DNA from: HKST-UBA85 sp035654775
GTDB taxonomy: Bacteria; Bacteroidota; Bacteroidia; Flavobacteriales; Flavobacteriaceae
NCBI GenBank assembly: GCA_035654775.1
Contig: DASRWB010000046.1
Coordinates: 1 to 38,582, forward strand
Direction: 5' to 3'
Length of the DNA: 38,582 nt
The notes below the pieces were generated by a model. The model searched no databases. It was not told the DNA's origin and saw only the letters and a program-made list of their open reading frames with translations. The translations under genes and the position numbers were made by a program. Shown here in pieces: positions 24,321 through 32,552 of the stretch (position 1 is its first letter; every line of letters starts with the position of its first letter).

Positions 24321-26210
24321 ATGCAAGTACTCGATTGGATAATTTTAATAACTACTTTACTTGCAATAGTGAGTTATGGCACCTGGAAAACGCGTGGCAG
24401 TAAAACCGTACAAGACTATGTAAAAGGAGGAAACCAGTCCAAATGGTGGACTATTGGTTTGTCGGTCATGGCAACACAAGCTAGCGCAATTACCTTTCTG
24501 TCTACTCCGGGCCAAGCCTTTCATGACGGAATGGGCTTTGTTCAGTTTTACTTTGGTTTACCCATTGCTATGGTAATTATATGCCTGGTGTTTATCCCGC
24601 TATACCATAGACTGAATGTGTATACGGCTTATGAATTCCTTGAAAATAGGTTTAATCTTAAAATGAGAAGCCTAACTGCGGTTTTGTTTTTAATACAACG
24701 TGGTTTAGGTGCAGGTATTACCATTTATGCGCCGGCCATTGTGCTGTCTTACATTTTGGGCTGGAATTTAACCTTGCTTAATATTGTTATTGGTGTATTG
24801 GTAATCGTTTATACCACAAGTGGCGGCACTCGCGCCGTGAGTGTAACTCAAAAGCAGCAAATGGGTGTCATTTTTTTAGGTATGTTTACCGCCTTTTTTA
24901 TTATTCTTTTTAAACTTCCCGATACCATCAGTTTTACAAATGCCTTGGATATTGCAAGCATGAGTAATAAAATGGAAATTTTAGACTTTAGTTTTAGTTT
25001 GGAAAAACGTTATACCGTTTGGAGTGGCATTTTGGGTGGTACTTTTTTAATGCTTTCCTACTTCGGTACAGACCAAAGTCAGGTGCAACGCTATTTGTCA
25101 GGTAAATCCATACATGAAATGCGCCTTGGTCTCATTTTTAACGGAATGCTTAAAGTGCCCATGCAGTTTTTTATTCTGCTTGTGGGAGTAATGGTTTTTG
25201 TTTTTTATCAGTTTAATACATCGCCTGTAAACTTTAATCCCCAAGCGCAAAGTGTAGTCATGGCATCGCCTTATGCAAAAGATTACGAAACCCTTCAAGA
25301 CGAATACAACACACTATCGGAAACTAAGGAAAAGGCCATTTTTACCTATGCTTCTGAAAAGAAAACCCTTTCTGCATCAAGCCTTGAAAATTTAAAAACC
25401 CATATTCTGGAGCTTAATGCATCACAAATAGCACTTCGCGAAGAAGCAAAAGTACTTATTGAACAAGCTTCAAAACTGCAAACTGAAAAGGTAGAAACTA
25501 ACGATAAAGATTATGTGTTTATTCACTTTGTGCTAAACAATCTTCCCATTGGCTTAGTTGGATTGCTTCTGGCCGTTATTTTAAGTGCCGCCATGTCCAG
25601 TACTGCAAGTGAGCTAAATGCGCTGGCTACCACAACTACACTGGACTTATACAAACGAAATTCCGTCAAGCAGATAAACGAAAATACAGTAGTAAAAGCC
25701 AATAAAGGATTTACCGTACTTTGGGGAATTTTGGCCATTATCATTGCTTGTGTAGCCAGTCTTTTTGACAATTTAATACAACTGGTAAATACTATTGGTT
25801 CCTTGTTTTACGGAAATGTATTGGGTATTTTTCTATTGGCTTTTTTCTTTAAGAAAGTAAAAGGCAATGCGTTGTTTACAGTAGCTCTTATTACTCAAGT
25901 GTTTATTTTAACTTTTTATTACTTCGGAATTTTTAAACTTGAGCAAGCCGGAGAAAGTCCGGTTATAAGCTATCTATGGCTTAACTTTGTGGGCTGTATT
26001 TTGGTGATGTATCTGGCTTTATTTACTACACTCAAAAGCATGACACTAAAAAGCAGCGTAATTCTTTTACTGCTAACGGCAAACCTTGTAAAAGTGGTAA
26101 TCGACATTTTCAACACCAGAACCACCAATCTCTTTTTCTTGATTTCTATTATCGGTTTTATGATCATGCTGGCTCTTCTGGATGCACGCAAGGCCAAACA
26201 TAACGCTTGA
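24321..26210 (+). CDS. Sodium:solute symporter (SSS family) with coiled insertion
   Basis: A 629-residue transporter with about 13 to 14 helices. It has the SSS opening (YGTWKTRGSKTVQDYVKGGN, then MATQASAITFLSTPG) and a later core segment LAVILSAAMSSTASELNAL with the Na+-site serines. Substrates of the family range from sugars and sialic acid to amino acids, and the sequence does not choose. A hydrophilic, heptad-like insertion of about 90 residues (about 299-391, rich in Glu, Lys, Leu and Ala) interrupts the membrane domain. Similar inserts occur in other Bacteroidetes symporters. It follows the PIG-L and micro-peptide genes, so a deacetylated amino sugar or peptide fragment is a reasonable guess. 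Confidence 0.92.
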   Translation: MQVLDWIILITTLLAIVSYGTWKTRGSKTVQDYVKGGNQSKWWTIGLSVMATQASAITFLSTPGQAFHDGMGFVQFYFGLPIAMVIICLVFIPLYHRLNVYTAYEFLENRFNLKMRSLTAVLFLIQRGLGAGITIYAPAIVLSYILGWNLTLLNIVIGVLVIVYTTSGGTRAVSVTQKQQMGVIFLGMFTAFFIILFKLPDTISFTNALDIASMSNKMEILDFSFSLEKRYTVWSGILGGTFLMLSYFGTDQSQVQRYLSGKSIHEMRLGLIFNGMLKVPMQFFILLVGVMVFVFYQFNTSPVNFNPQAQSVVMASPYAKDYETLQDEYNTLSETKEKAIFTYASEKKTLSASSLENLKTHILELNASQIALREEAKVLIEQASKLQTEKVETNDKDYVFIHFVLNNLPIGLVGLLLAVILSAAMSSTASELNALATTTTLDLYKRNSVKQINENTVVKANKGFTVLWGILAIIIACVASLFDNLIQLVNTIGSLFYGNVLGIFLLAFFFKKVKGNALFTVALITQVFILTFYYFGIFKLEQAGESPVISYLWLNFVGCILVMYLALFTTLKSMTLKSSVILLLLTANLVKVVIDIFNTRTTNLFFLISIIGFMIMLALLDARKAKHNA

Positions 26211-26253
26211 TAAAGGTTTTGCTTTCTTTTAGAAATTCCTTTTGAATGCAATA

Positions 26254-26283
26254 AAAAAAGTGGCTCATATAGGCCACTTTTTT
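26254..26283. terminator. Bidirectional terminator between convergent genes
   Basis: AAAAAAGTGGC and GCCACTTTTTT flank an 8-nt loop, with A and T tracts on both sides. It can therefore stop both the symporter operon (plus strand) and the DUF2911 gene (minus strand). Confidence 0.88.
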
Positions 26284-26307
26284 ACTTTCAATTAAACCAT
26301 GAAATTA

Positions 26308-27153
26308 TTACATGGCACCCCATTCTTTGAGTGATTCGGTGTTCATTTTTACATAGTCGTCGTTACCGGCTTCTTTGGCTCCGGCAAGCGATTTCTTTGC
26401 CGCTTCTATAGCTCCTTTTTTATCTCCGGCTTTAGCGTAAATTAACGCTTGCTGACGGTATTGCCAAAACCTTGGGGTTTCTGTCATTTCCATGGATTTG
26501 TCTATCCATTTTTTAGCTTTTTCTATTTCTTTACCTTCTTGTAAATAGTATACGGCAGCCGCATAGTAATCGTTGGCTCCGGGTCCATTCATCACGCGAT
26601 TAATAGATGCTGAAACTTTACTTTCCGTAGGAACTGAAAAAGGTACGGCTGCATAGGTTTTTTCCCAGATGAACTCAAATGCTGCACCATTATTGGTTAT
26701 TTTATTTATATCTATGGTATAGGTTTCCACATTAAAAGGCACTTCGTAGGTTGCTACCGTAGTTTTGGCAGCTACTTTATTTTCGTCCCAATTTTCAGGT
26801 ACGCCCCAGTTGTTGGTATCTGCATAAAAATAAACCTCCCAAGAACCTTGCATAGGCTTTATAAATATGGCATACGAACCTGCTTTTACCTCTTGGCCGT
26901 CTATAGTAACATCGTCACTAAAAGTTACCATGGTGTTTCTGTTGGCTCCGGCGCGCCACATTTTGTCATAGGGAACCAAATCTCCAAAAATAGTTCTTCC
27001 TCTTACACCGGGTCGGGAATATTCAAGGGTTACATCGGTTAACCCTACTTTTTGCTCCAACTTACTGGCCGGACTGGGCTGTGGAGTTTCAATTTGTGCA
27101 TTAGCCGTAAATACAAATGCAGCTAACGTAATCAGTAATAGTGCTTTTTTCAT
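26308..27153 (-). CDS. DUF2911 secreted protein with C-terminal TPR-like region
   Basis: A 281-residue exported protein with signal peptide 1-19 (FVFTANAQ end). The DUF2911 domain (about 28-180) shows the family motifs EYSRPGVRGRTIFGDLVPYDKMWRAGANRNT-type sequence, AGSYAIFI and WGVPENWDENK. Activity is unknown. Residues 185-280 form helical pairs rich in Ala and Lys (YYLQEGKEIEKAKKWIDKSM, KAGDKKGAIEAAKKSL) that look like two or three TPR repeats for protein contacts. It is a single gene convergent with the symporter operon, and it shares a divergent gap with the peroxidase gene. Confidence 0.9.
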   Translation of the reverse strand: MKKALLLITLAAFVFTANAQIETPQPSPASKLEQKVGLTDVTLEYSRPGVRGRTIFGDLVPYDKMWRAGANRNTMVTFSDDVTIDGQEVKAGSYAIFIKPMQGSWEVYFYADTNNWGVPENWDENKVAAKTTVATYEVPFNVETYTIDINKITNNGAAFEFIWEKTYAAVPFSVPTESKVSASINRVMNGPGANDYYAAAVYYLQEGKEIEKAKKWIDKSMEMTETPRFWQYRQQALIYAKAGDKKGAIEAAKKSLAGAKEAGNDDYVKMNTESLKEWGAM

Positions 27154-27255
27154 TTTTGATTAGAATTAATGTTAAGTTTAGTGCTTATAAAATTAAGGAT
27201 TACCAAAAAAAATTGTTGTTAATTATTCCTTAAAGTATTTATTCTACACTTTCTG

Positions 27256-27290
27256 TTTGATGTTTTTTGTTTAAATTTATTATAAATTTG
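27256..27290 (+). promoter_or_regulatory. Probable promoter of the peroxidase/photolyase run
   Basis: TAAATTTG at 27283-27290 matches the -7 consensus. A TTTG at 27256-27259 (23-nt spacer) or the one at 27266-27269 (13-nt spacer) could be -33; neither spacing is ideal. It lies 28 nt before ATG 27319. Confidence 0.55.
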
Positions 27291-27318
27291 TTAAACGTTT
27301 AATGCTTTTTATATTTCC

Positions 27319-27867
27319 ATGTATACTAAATTGATTCTAATGCTTCTATTCACTTTATCCATTTTTAATATGTCTAATTCACAAAACGCAACCCCTAAAG
27401 CTTCTATTTATGATATTAAAATAAACAGTATTGAAAATACGCCTATAGACTTGCGTGCATTTAAAGGCAAAAAAATATTGTTTGTAAATGTGGCTTCAGC
27501 CTGTGGTTTTACCGGTCAGTACGAAGAACTTCAAGAGTTGTACAGCGAGTATAAAGATAAACTCATGATTATTGGTGTACCATGCAATCAATTTGGAGGT
27601 CAGGAACCCGGAACTGCCCAGGAAATTCAAAACTTTTGTGAAGTGAATTATGGCGTTACCTTTTTACTCACCGAAAAAGTAAACGTTAAAGGAAAAGACA
27701 AGCACGAACTTTATAAATGGCTTACCAACAAAGACCTAAATGGGAAAAAGTCATCCTCGGTAAAGTGGAATTTTCAAAAATATTTGGTGGATGAAAATGG
27801 AAATTTAATCGATTACTTCTACTCTATTACCAAACCTAAGAGCGACAAAATTATAAACTTGCTGTGA
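27319..27867 (+). CDS. Glutathione peroxidase family protein, exported
   Basis: A 182-residue thioredoxin-fold peroxidase with a signal peptide (1-21, SNSQ end), so periplasmic. The catalytic site is of the cysteine type: C62 in NVASACGFTGQY, Gln in CNQFGGQEPG (Q95) and Trp in VKWNFQKYL (about 152). It reduces hydroperoxides, more likely with thioredoxin-type donors than glutathione in this phylum. It precedes tspO with a stop/start overlap (GTGA) and heads a four-gene run with an SRPBCC protein and a photolyase, which points to protection against photo-oxidative damage. Confidence 0.92.
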   Translation: MYTKLILMLLFTLSIFNMSNSQNATPKASIYDIKINSIENTPIDLRAFKGKKILFVNVASACGFTGQYEELQELYSEYKDKLMIIGVPCNQFGGQEPGTAQEIQNFCEVNYGVTFLLTEKVNVKGKDKHELYKWLTNKDLNGKKSSSVKWNFQKYLVDENGNLIDYFYSITKPKSDKIINLL

Positions 27868-28328
27868 AAAAATATTTCCCTTTGGCGGTTCTCTTCCTAA
27901 CACTTAACTTTTCGGCATTAGCTATTGGAAGTTGGTTAATGAATGGTGAATCGCAGGGCGATTGGTATCAAAACCTTACCAAAGCATCTTGGACTCCACC
28001 GGGTTGGGTATTTGGCTTTGCCTGGACTTTCATCATGCTTTGTTTTTCACTCTATCTGGTCAAATTGATAACCGTTATTACAGCTATACGATTTTGGTTG
28101 TTGTTTGGGGCTCAGTTTGTGCTTAACATTTCATGGAACTATGTTTTTTTTAACCAACATAACATTAGCCTCGGTTTGGTAATCCTTATTTTACTGACGC
28201 TGCTTATTTTGTTTTACACCTTTTCTTTTATCCCCAAACTGAAAAAAACGACCCTTTTAGTTTTACCATATACCGTTTGGCTTTGTTTAGCTACCTCGTT
28301 AAACTTGTATATTTATCTGAACAATTGA
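27864..28328 (+). CDS. tspO: TspO/MBR-family tryptophan-rich membrane protein
   Basis: A 154-residue five-helix membrane protein with the family's aromatic signatures: SWTPPGWVFGFAWTFIM (helix 2 region), WNYVFF and LPYTVWLCLATSLNLY. TspO binds porphyrins and can break them down in light, and it is regulated by oxygen and stress in other bacteria. The start is GTG 27864, overlapping the peroxidase stop TGA. Its own stop TGA (28326-28328) overlaps the next ATG by one base. Such tight coupling implies joint translation with the neighbouring stress genes. Carotenoid or porphyrin genes are not in the window. Confidence 0.92.
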   Translation: MKKYFPLAVLFLTLNFSALAIGSWLMNGESQGDWYQNLTKASWTPPGWVFGFAWTFIMLCFSLYLVKLITVITAIRFWLLFGAQFVLNISWNYVFFNQHNISLGLVILILLTLLILFYTFSFIPKLKKTTLLVLPYTVWLCLATSLNLYIYLNN

Positions 28329-28792
28329 TGGCAATCTATACTTTACACAAAACGCAAAAACTTCCCATTTCCGTCAACCAAGCATGGGATTTTTTATCAA
28401 ACCCCAAAAACCTCAAAACAATTACTCCTGAATATATGGGTTTTGAAATCCTCTCGGGTGCAGATAAGCCCATGTATGCAGGGCAAATTATTCAGTATGT
28501 CGTAACGCCGGTTTTGGGAATAAAAACCCCTTGGGTAACCGAAATTACTCACGTTATTCCATATCAGTATTTTGTTGACGAACAACGTTTTGGACCTTAC
28601 AGGCTATGGCATCACAAACACTTTATAAAACCGATAGATGGCGGTGTAGAAATGGAAGATATTATAGATTACAAACTTCCCTTTGGACCATTGGGCAATC
28701 TGTTTCATCCACTGATGGTAAAACCCAAATTAAACGAGATTTTTAACTACCGCGAACAAAAACTCATAGAGCTTTTTGGTACATTTAAGTAG
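28328..28792 (+). CDS. SRPBCC (START-like) ligand-binding family protein
   Basis: A 154-residue protein of the SRPBCC/polyketide-cyclase-like superfamily: an N-terminal TLHKTQKLPISVNQAWDFLS, a central strand run with W and H residues (YRLWHHKHFIKP), and a C-terminal amphipathic helix (LNEIFNYREQKLIELF). Members often bind hydrophobic ligands, and this subgroup is often found beside photolyase genes in flavobacteria. I start it at ATG 28328, which overlaps tspO's stop, not at the upstream in-frame ATG 28277 inside tspO. The 60-nt gap to the photolyase gene is compatible with one operon. The ligand is unknown. Confidence 0.85.
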   Translation: MAIYTLHKTQKLPISVNQAWDFLSNPKNLKTITPEYMGFEILSGADKPMYAGQIIQYVVTPVLGIKTPWVTEITHVIPYQYFVDEQRFGPYRLWHHKHFIKPIDGGVEMEDIIDYKLPFGPLGNLFHPLMVKPKLNEIFNYREQKLIELFGTFK

Positions 28793-28852
28793 TAAAAGCA
28801 CATTTTATAAACCAAAATAGCCATACCAAGAAAAGTAAAACACAACAATTTG

Positions 28853-30157
28853 ATGACGAAAAACATAAACATTTTTTGGTTTCGACGAGATTTGCGTTTA
28901 AACGACAATACAGGCCTTTATCATGCGCTGCAAAACGATATTCCTGTACTGCTTGTTTTTATTTTTGATACTGAAATTATAAATACCCTACCTAAAAATG
29001 ATGCCCGCGTAAGTTTTATATTCCACTCCTTGCAAGAGATGAAAAAAACGCTTCAGCATAACTTTGGCAGTAGTATTGCCATATATAAAGGAAAACCCCT
29101 GGAAGTATTCAAAAAAATAACTGAAGAATATTCGGTTAAAAGTGTGTTTACCAATCGTGATTATGAACCTTACGCTACAAAAAGAGATGCCGAAATGGAA
29201 CGGTTTTTAAAAAGCCGAAGCATCACATTCAAAACCTACAAAGACCATGTTATTTTTGAAAAAAGCGAAATCGTAAAAGCCAATGGTGAACCCTATAAAG
29301 TATTCTCACCATACATGAAAGCATGGAAAGAAACGTTTTCCAAAACCTTACTGAAAAACTACGATACTTCCTCACTTTTATCACAAACATTACAACGCAA
29401 AAATTTACCCGATTTAACCTTAAAGGATTTAGGCTTCGTTGTCTCAACACAAGAAATAGAACCATATACCGTAACCCCCAAGCTAATTCAAGACTACGAA
29501 TCTACCCGAAACTTTCCTGCGGCTAACGGTACTTCCCGATTGGGTCCGCATTTACGCTTTGGCACAATCAGCATAAGAGATGTGGTAAAAAAAGCCACTG
29601 CCCAAAAAAATGAAGTATTTTGGCAAGAACTCATCTGGCGTGAATTTTTTATCCAAATACTATGGCATTACCCGCAAACGGTAAACCAAAGTTTTAAACC
29701 TCAATACGACCGTATCCTATGGCGAAATAACGAAACCGAATTCAACGCCTGGTGTAAGGGAAACACCGGCTATCCATTAGTGGATGCAGGTATGCGAGAG
29801 CTGAATCATACCGGATATATGCACAATCGTGTACGTATGATTGTAGGGAGTTTTCTGTGTAAACATTTACTTATCGATTGGCGATGGGGCGAAGCTTATT
29901 TTGCCGAAAAGCTACACGATTTCGAGTTGGCAAGCAACGTCGGTAACTGGCAATGGGTTGCAGGCTGTGGTGTTGATGCCGCTCCGTACTTTAGAATATT
30001 TAATCCTACCTCTCAAATAGCTAAATTTGATAAAAATCATAACTATATCAAAAAATGGGTTCCCGAATATCAGGAGCTTACCTATGCAAAACCCATAGTA
30101 GACCACAAAGAGGCAAGAGAACGTTGTTTAGCTACCTACAAAAATGCCCTAAGCTAA
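28853..30157 (+). CDS. phrB: Deoxyribodipyrimidine photolyase / cryptochrome family
   Basis: A 434-residue FAD-dependent enzyme that repairs UV-made cyclobutane dimers using blue light. The N-terminal alpha/beta antenna domain opens with FWFRRDLRLNDN. The FAD-binding C-terminal half contains TSRLGPHLRFGTIS, WREFFIQILWHYP, GYPLVDAGMRELNHTGYMHNR and NWQWVAGCGVDAAPYFRIFNP, with the tryptophan chain for electron transfer. This matches class I CPD photolyases; a cryptochrome role is possible but less likely. TTG 28850 is followed at once by ATG 28853, and I use the ATG. It is the last gene of the photo-oxidative run and converges on murA, whose end overlaps it by 9 nt. Confidence 0.93.
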   Translation: MTKNINIFWFRRDLRLNDNTGLYHALQNDIPVLLVFIFDTEIINTLPKNDARVSFIFHSLQEMKKTLQHNFGSSIAIYKGKPLEVFKKITEEYSVKSVFTNRDYEPYATKRDAEMERFLKSRSITFKTYKDHVIFEKSEIVKANGEPYKVFSPYMKAWKETFSKTLLKNYDTSSLLSQTLQRKNLPDLTLKDLGFVVSTQEIEPYTVTPKLIQDYESTRNFPAANGTSRLGPHLRFGTISIRDVVKKATAQKNEVFWQELIWREFFIQILWHYPQTVNQSFKPQYDRILWRNNETEFNAWCKGNTGYPLVDAGMRELNHTGYMHNRVRMIVGSFLCKHLLIDWRWGEAYFAEKLHDFELASNVGNWQWVAGCGVDAAPYFRIFNPTSQIAKFDKNHNYIKKWVPEYQELTYAKPIVDHKEARERCLATYKNALS

Positions 30158-31459
30158 CCGTTCTATTTTAGCACCTATGGCTTGTAAGCGCTCTACAATA
30201 TGCTCATAGCCGCGATCTATTTGTTCTATATTGTGTATTACGGAAGTTCCCTTAGCAGATAAAGCCGCTATCAGCAACGAAATACCGGCACGTATATCCG
30301 GCGAGGTCATTGTAGTTGCTTTTAACTGCGATTTAAAATCGTGTCCTATTACGGTAGCTCTATGTGGATCACAAAGAATTATTTTAGCACCCATATCGAT
30401 GAGTTTATCTACAAAAAACAACCGGCTCTCAAACATTTTCTGATGTACAAGTACACTGCCTCTGGCCTGTGTAGCTGTCACCAAAACAATACTCAACAAA
30501 TCGGGAGTAAAACCCGGCCATGGGGCATCGGCCACCGTTAAAATAGAACCGTCTATATAGTTTTGTATTTCATAACCCTTGGTATGTGCAGGAATGTAAA
30601 TATCATCACCCTTTTTTTCTAAGGTAATACCCAGTTTTCTGAATACATTGGGAATTTGTCCTAAATTGTCCCAGCTTACATTTTTAATGGTAAGCTCGCT
30701 CTTGGTCATTGCAGCCAGTCCTATCCAGCTACCTATTTCAATCATATCGGGCAACATTGTATGTTCGGTACCTGATAAGCGGTTTACACCTTCTATATGT
30801 AGTAAATTTGACCCTACGCCTGAAATTTTAGCCCCCATACGGTTTAGCATCTTGCACAATTGCTGCAAATAAGGTTCGCATGCGGCGTTATATAGTGTGG
30901 TTGTACCTTCGGCCAATACGGCTGCCATTACAATGTTTGCTGTTCCCGTTACTGAAGCTTCATCAAGTAGCATGTAGGCTCCTTTTAACTTTTGCGCTTC
31001 TACTCCATAAAAATACTCTTCACGATTGTATCTGAATTTGGCACCCAGTTTAATAAAGCCTTCAAAATGTGTATCCAGTCGTCTTCGTCCAATTTTGTCT
31101 CCGCCGGGTTTGGGTATATATCCTTTTCCAAAACGAGCCAATAGTGGCCCAACAATCATAATAGAGCCACGTAATCCGCGACCGTCATTTTTAAATTCTG
31201 CCGATTCCAAATAGTCCAGATTTAAATCGACTGCTGTAAAGCTGTAGGAACCTTTGCCCAGTTTTTTAACGAGTACGCCAAGCTTCTCGAGTAAGTCGAT
31301 TAACTTGTTTACGTCTATAATATCCGGAATGTTGTGAATGGTTACGGTTTCCGGGGTAAGTAGTACTGCACAAAGAATTTGTAATGCTTCATTTTTTGCG
31401 CCTTGAGGTTGAATTTCACCTTTTAGGGCGTGACCGCCTTCAATTTTAAATTGTGCCAT
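30149..31459 (-). CDS. murA: UDP-N-acetylglucosamine 1-carboxyvinyltransferase, Asp active-site variant
   Basis: A 436-residue cytoplasmic enzyme, the first committed step of peptidoglycan synthesis: transfer of enolpyruvate from PEP to UDP-GlcNAc. K22 and N23 lie in KNEALQIL, and the substrate Arg lies in DIRAGISLL. The catalytic loop reads PKPGGDKIGRRRLDTH, so Asp121 stands where Escherichia coli has Cys115 (PGGCTIG). Aspartate at this site keeps activity and blocks covalent fosfomycin attack, as known in Mycobacterium and Chlamydia. Intrinsic resistance is therefore expected. The gene follows the DUF4290 gene after 5 nt in one transcript and overlaps the photolyase end by 9 nt. Confidence 0.95.
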   Translation of the reverse strand: MAQFKIEGGHALKGEIQPQGAKNEALQILCAVLLTPETVTIHNIPDIIDVNKLIDLLEKLGVLVKKLGKGSYSFTAVDLNLDYLESAEFKNDGRGLRGSIMIVGPLLARFGKGYIPKPGGDKIGRRRLDTHFEGFIKLGAKFRYNREEYFYGVEAQKLKGAYMLLDEASVTGTANIVMAAVLAEGTTTLYNAACEPYLQQLCKMLNRMGAKISGVGSNLLHIEGVNRLSGTEHTMLPDMIEIGSWIGLAAMTKSELTIKNVSWDNLGQIPNVFRKLGITLEKKGDDIYIPAHTKGYEIQNYIDGSILTVADAPWPGFTPDLLSIVLVTATQARGSVLVHQKMFESRLFFVDKLIDMGAKIILCDPHRATVIGHDFKSQLKATTMTSPDIRAGISLLIAALSAKGTSVIHNIEQIDRGYEHIVERLQAIGAKIERLA

Positions 31460-31464
31460 GGAGT

Positions 31465-32106
31465 TTAATAGCGTTTTCTATTTCTGTTCCCTTTTTTATG
31501 ACTTTTCTTGCCGGTGTTGTTGCTGAATTTTTTCTTGCTGCGCATCAAACTGGTCGAATCGGTTAAATCTTCATCTTTGTTCTTCATATTAATCTTCCCT
31601 CCGGAAAGTTCATATAAATGGTCAAAAATCACATCGTCTTCTACCGTATCTTTATTCCAGTTTAAGAAACACTTCTTCATGTGATTGGCTATGGTGTAAA
31701 TCAACGCTTCTTTCATGTCTCCCGCTTCCCAGGTATTGGCTACGTCTATCATGGTTTTTATATTGTTTCCGTAAAACCTGTACTTGGGATGATTTTGAGG
31801 ATACTGCAAGGGTTCAGGGCGCTGTTCCAGAAGTTCTTTGGAAGGTTTTTCGTAGGGCGAATCTACATCAAGCTCAAAATTAGACATGATAAATAGCTGG
31901 TCCCACAGTTTATGTTGGAAATCAGGAACATCACGTAAATGGGGCTGTAAATTTCCCATTACCGATATGATGGCTCGGGAAACTTTATTTCTTTCTTCTT
32001 TACTGGGAAGTTCCTTGGCGTAGTTAATCATTTTTTGCAAATGCCTTCCGTATTCGGGAATAATTAAATGCTCGCGCTCTGTATTGTATTCTAAATTGTT
32101 TGTCAA
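31465..32106 (-). CDS. DUF4290 protein
   Basis: A 213-residue protein of a family restricted to Bacteroidetes. The family region (about 5-170) includes EYNTEREHLIIPEYGRHLQK, LWDQLFIMSNFELDVDSPYE and ALIYTIANHMKKCFLNWNKD, and is predicted mainly helical and cytoplasmic. The last 35 residues form a very basic, probably disordered tail (KKKFSNNTGKKSHKKGNRN), suggesting binding to RNA, DNA or membranes. The function is unknown. The 5-nt gap to murA makes co-transcription near certain, so a link with cell-wall synthesis is reasonable but unproven. Confidence 0.88.
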   Translation of the reverse strand: MTNNLEYNTEREHLIIPEYGRHLQKMINYAKELPSKEERNKVSRAIISVMGNLQPHLRDVPDFQHKLWDQLFIMSNFELDVDSPYEKPSKELLEQRPEPLQYPQNHPKYRFYGNNIKTMIDVANTWEAGDMKEALIYTIANHMKKCFLNWNKDTVEDDVIFDHLYELSGGKINMKNKDEDLTDSTSLMRSKKKFSNNTGKKSHKKGNRNRKRY

Positions 32107-32169
32107 AATATGTTTGAGATTGTATTAGTAAAACGTATGAAGTTTTGTGATTGCAAAATACAAAAAAAA

Positions 32170-32463
32170 TTAAAGACTTATTACGCCTTCTACATTTTCT
32201 GCTACTTCTTTGTATTTTTCGATAACCGCCTCGGGATTTTCCAGCCTAACACTAATAGATACACTGGTATATTTCCCGTTTTTAGAGGCTACCGTAGAAA
32301 TTACGGCTCCCATATTGTTAAATATGGCTTCTATTTCAGCTATTTTTTTCAATTCTGAAGTAACGATAAACTTATAGAGGTATTCTGAAGGCCAGCTTGC
32401 CGTATCATAAAGTTGCGCTTTTAGTTTTTTATAAAACGCTTCGCTATTTTTTTCTGAATCCAT
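32170..32463 (-). CDS. DUF493 (YbeD-like) family protein
   Basis: A 97-residue small protein with an ACT-like alpha/beta fold: SWPSEYLYKFIVTSE, then a helix (KIAEIEAIF), then SKNGKYTSVSISV and a closing helix. YbeD-type proteins are thought to be regulatory; in Escherichia coli the gene is next to lipoate genes, but that context is absent here. It lies upstream of DUF4290 and murA on the same strand with a 63-nt gap. A minus-strand TATCTTTG at 32488-32481 is a likely -7 element of this cluster. Confidence 0.87.
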   Translation of the reverse strand: MDSEKNSEAFYKKLKAQLYDTASWPSEYLYKFIVTSELKKIAEIEAIFNNMGAVISTVASKNGKYTSVSISVRLENPEAVIEKYKEVAENVEGVISL

Positions 32464-32480
32464 AGTATTTTTTTCTACTG

Positions 32481-32488
32481 CAAAGATA
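32481..32488 (-). promoter_or_regulatory. -7 promoter element for the DUF493-DUF4290-murA cluster
   Basis: TATCTTTG on the minus strand lies 17 nt before the DUF493 ATG. The nearest TTG upstream gives a 24-nt spacer, longer than usual. Confidence 0.5.
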
Positions 32489-32552
32489 CACTTTACTTTG
32501 CATTTTTTAATTCAATTTTAAATTACGATTTTTACACCCTAAAGCAACCGCC

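Noticed and set aside
28277..28327. Longer N-terminus of the SRPBCC protein
   Set aside because: It lies inside tspO, and ATG 28328 overlaps the tspO stop in the normal coupled manner.
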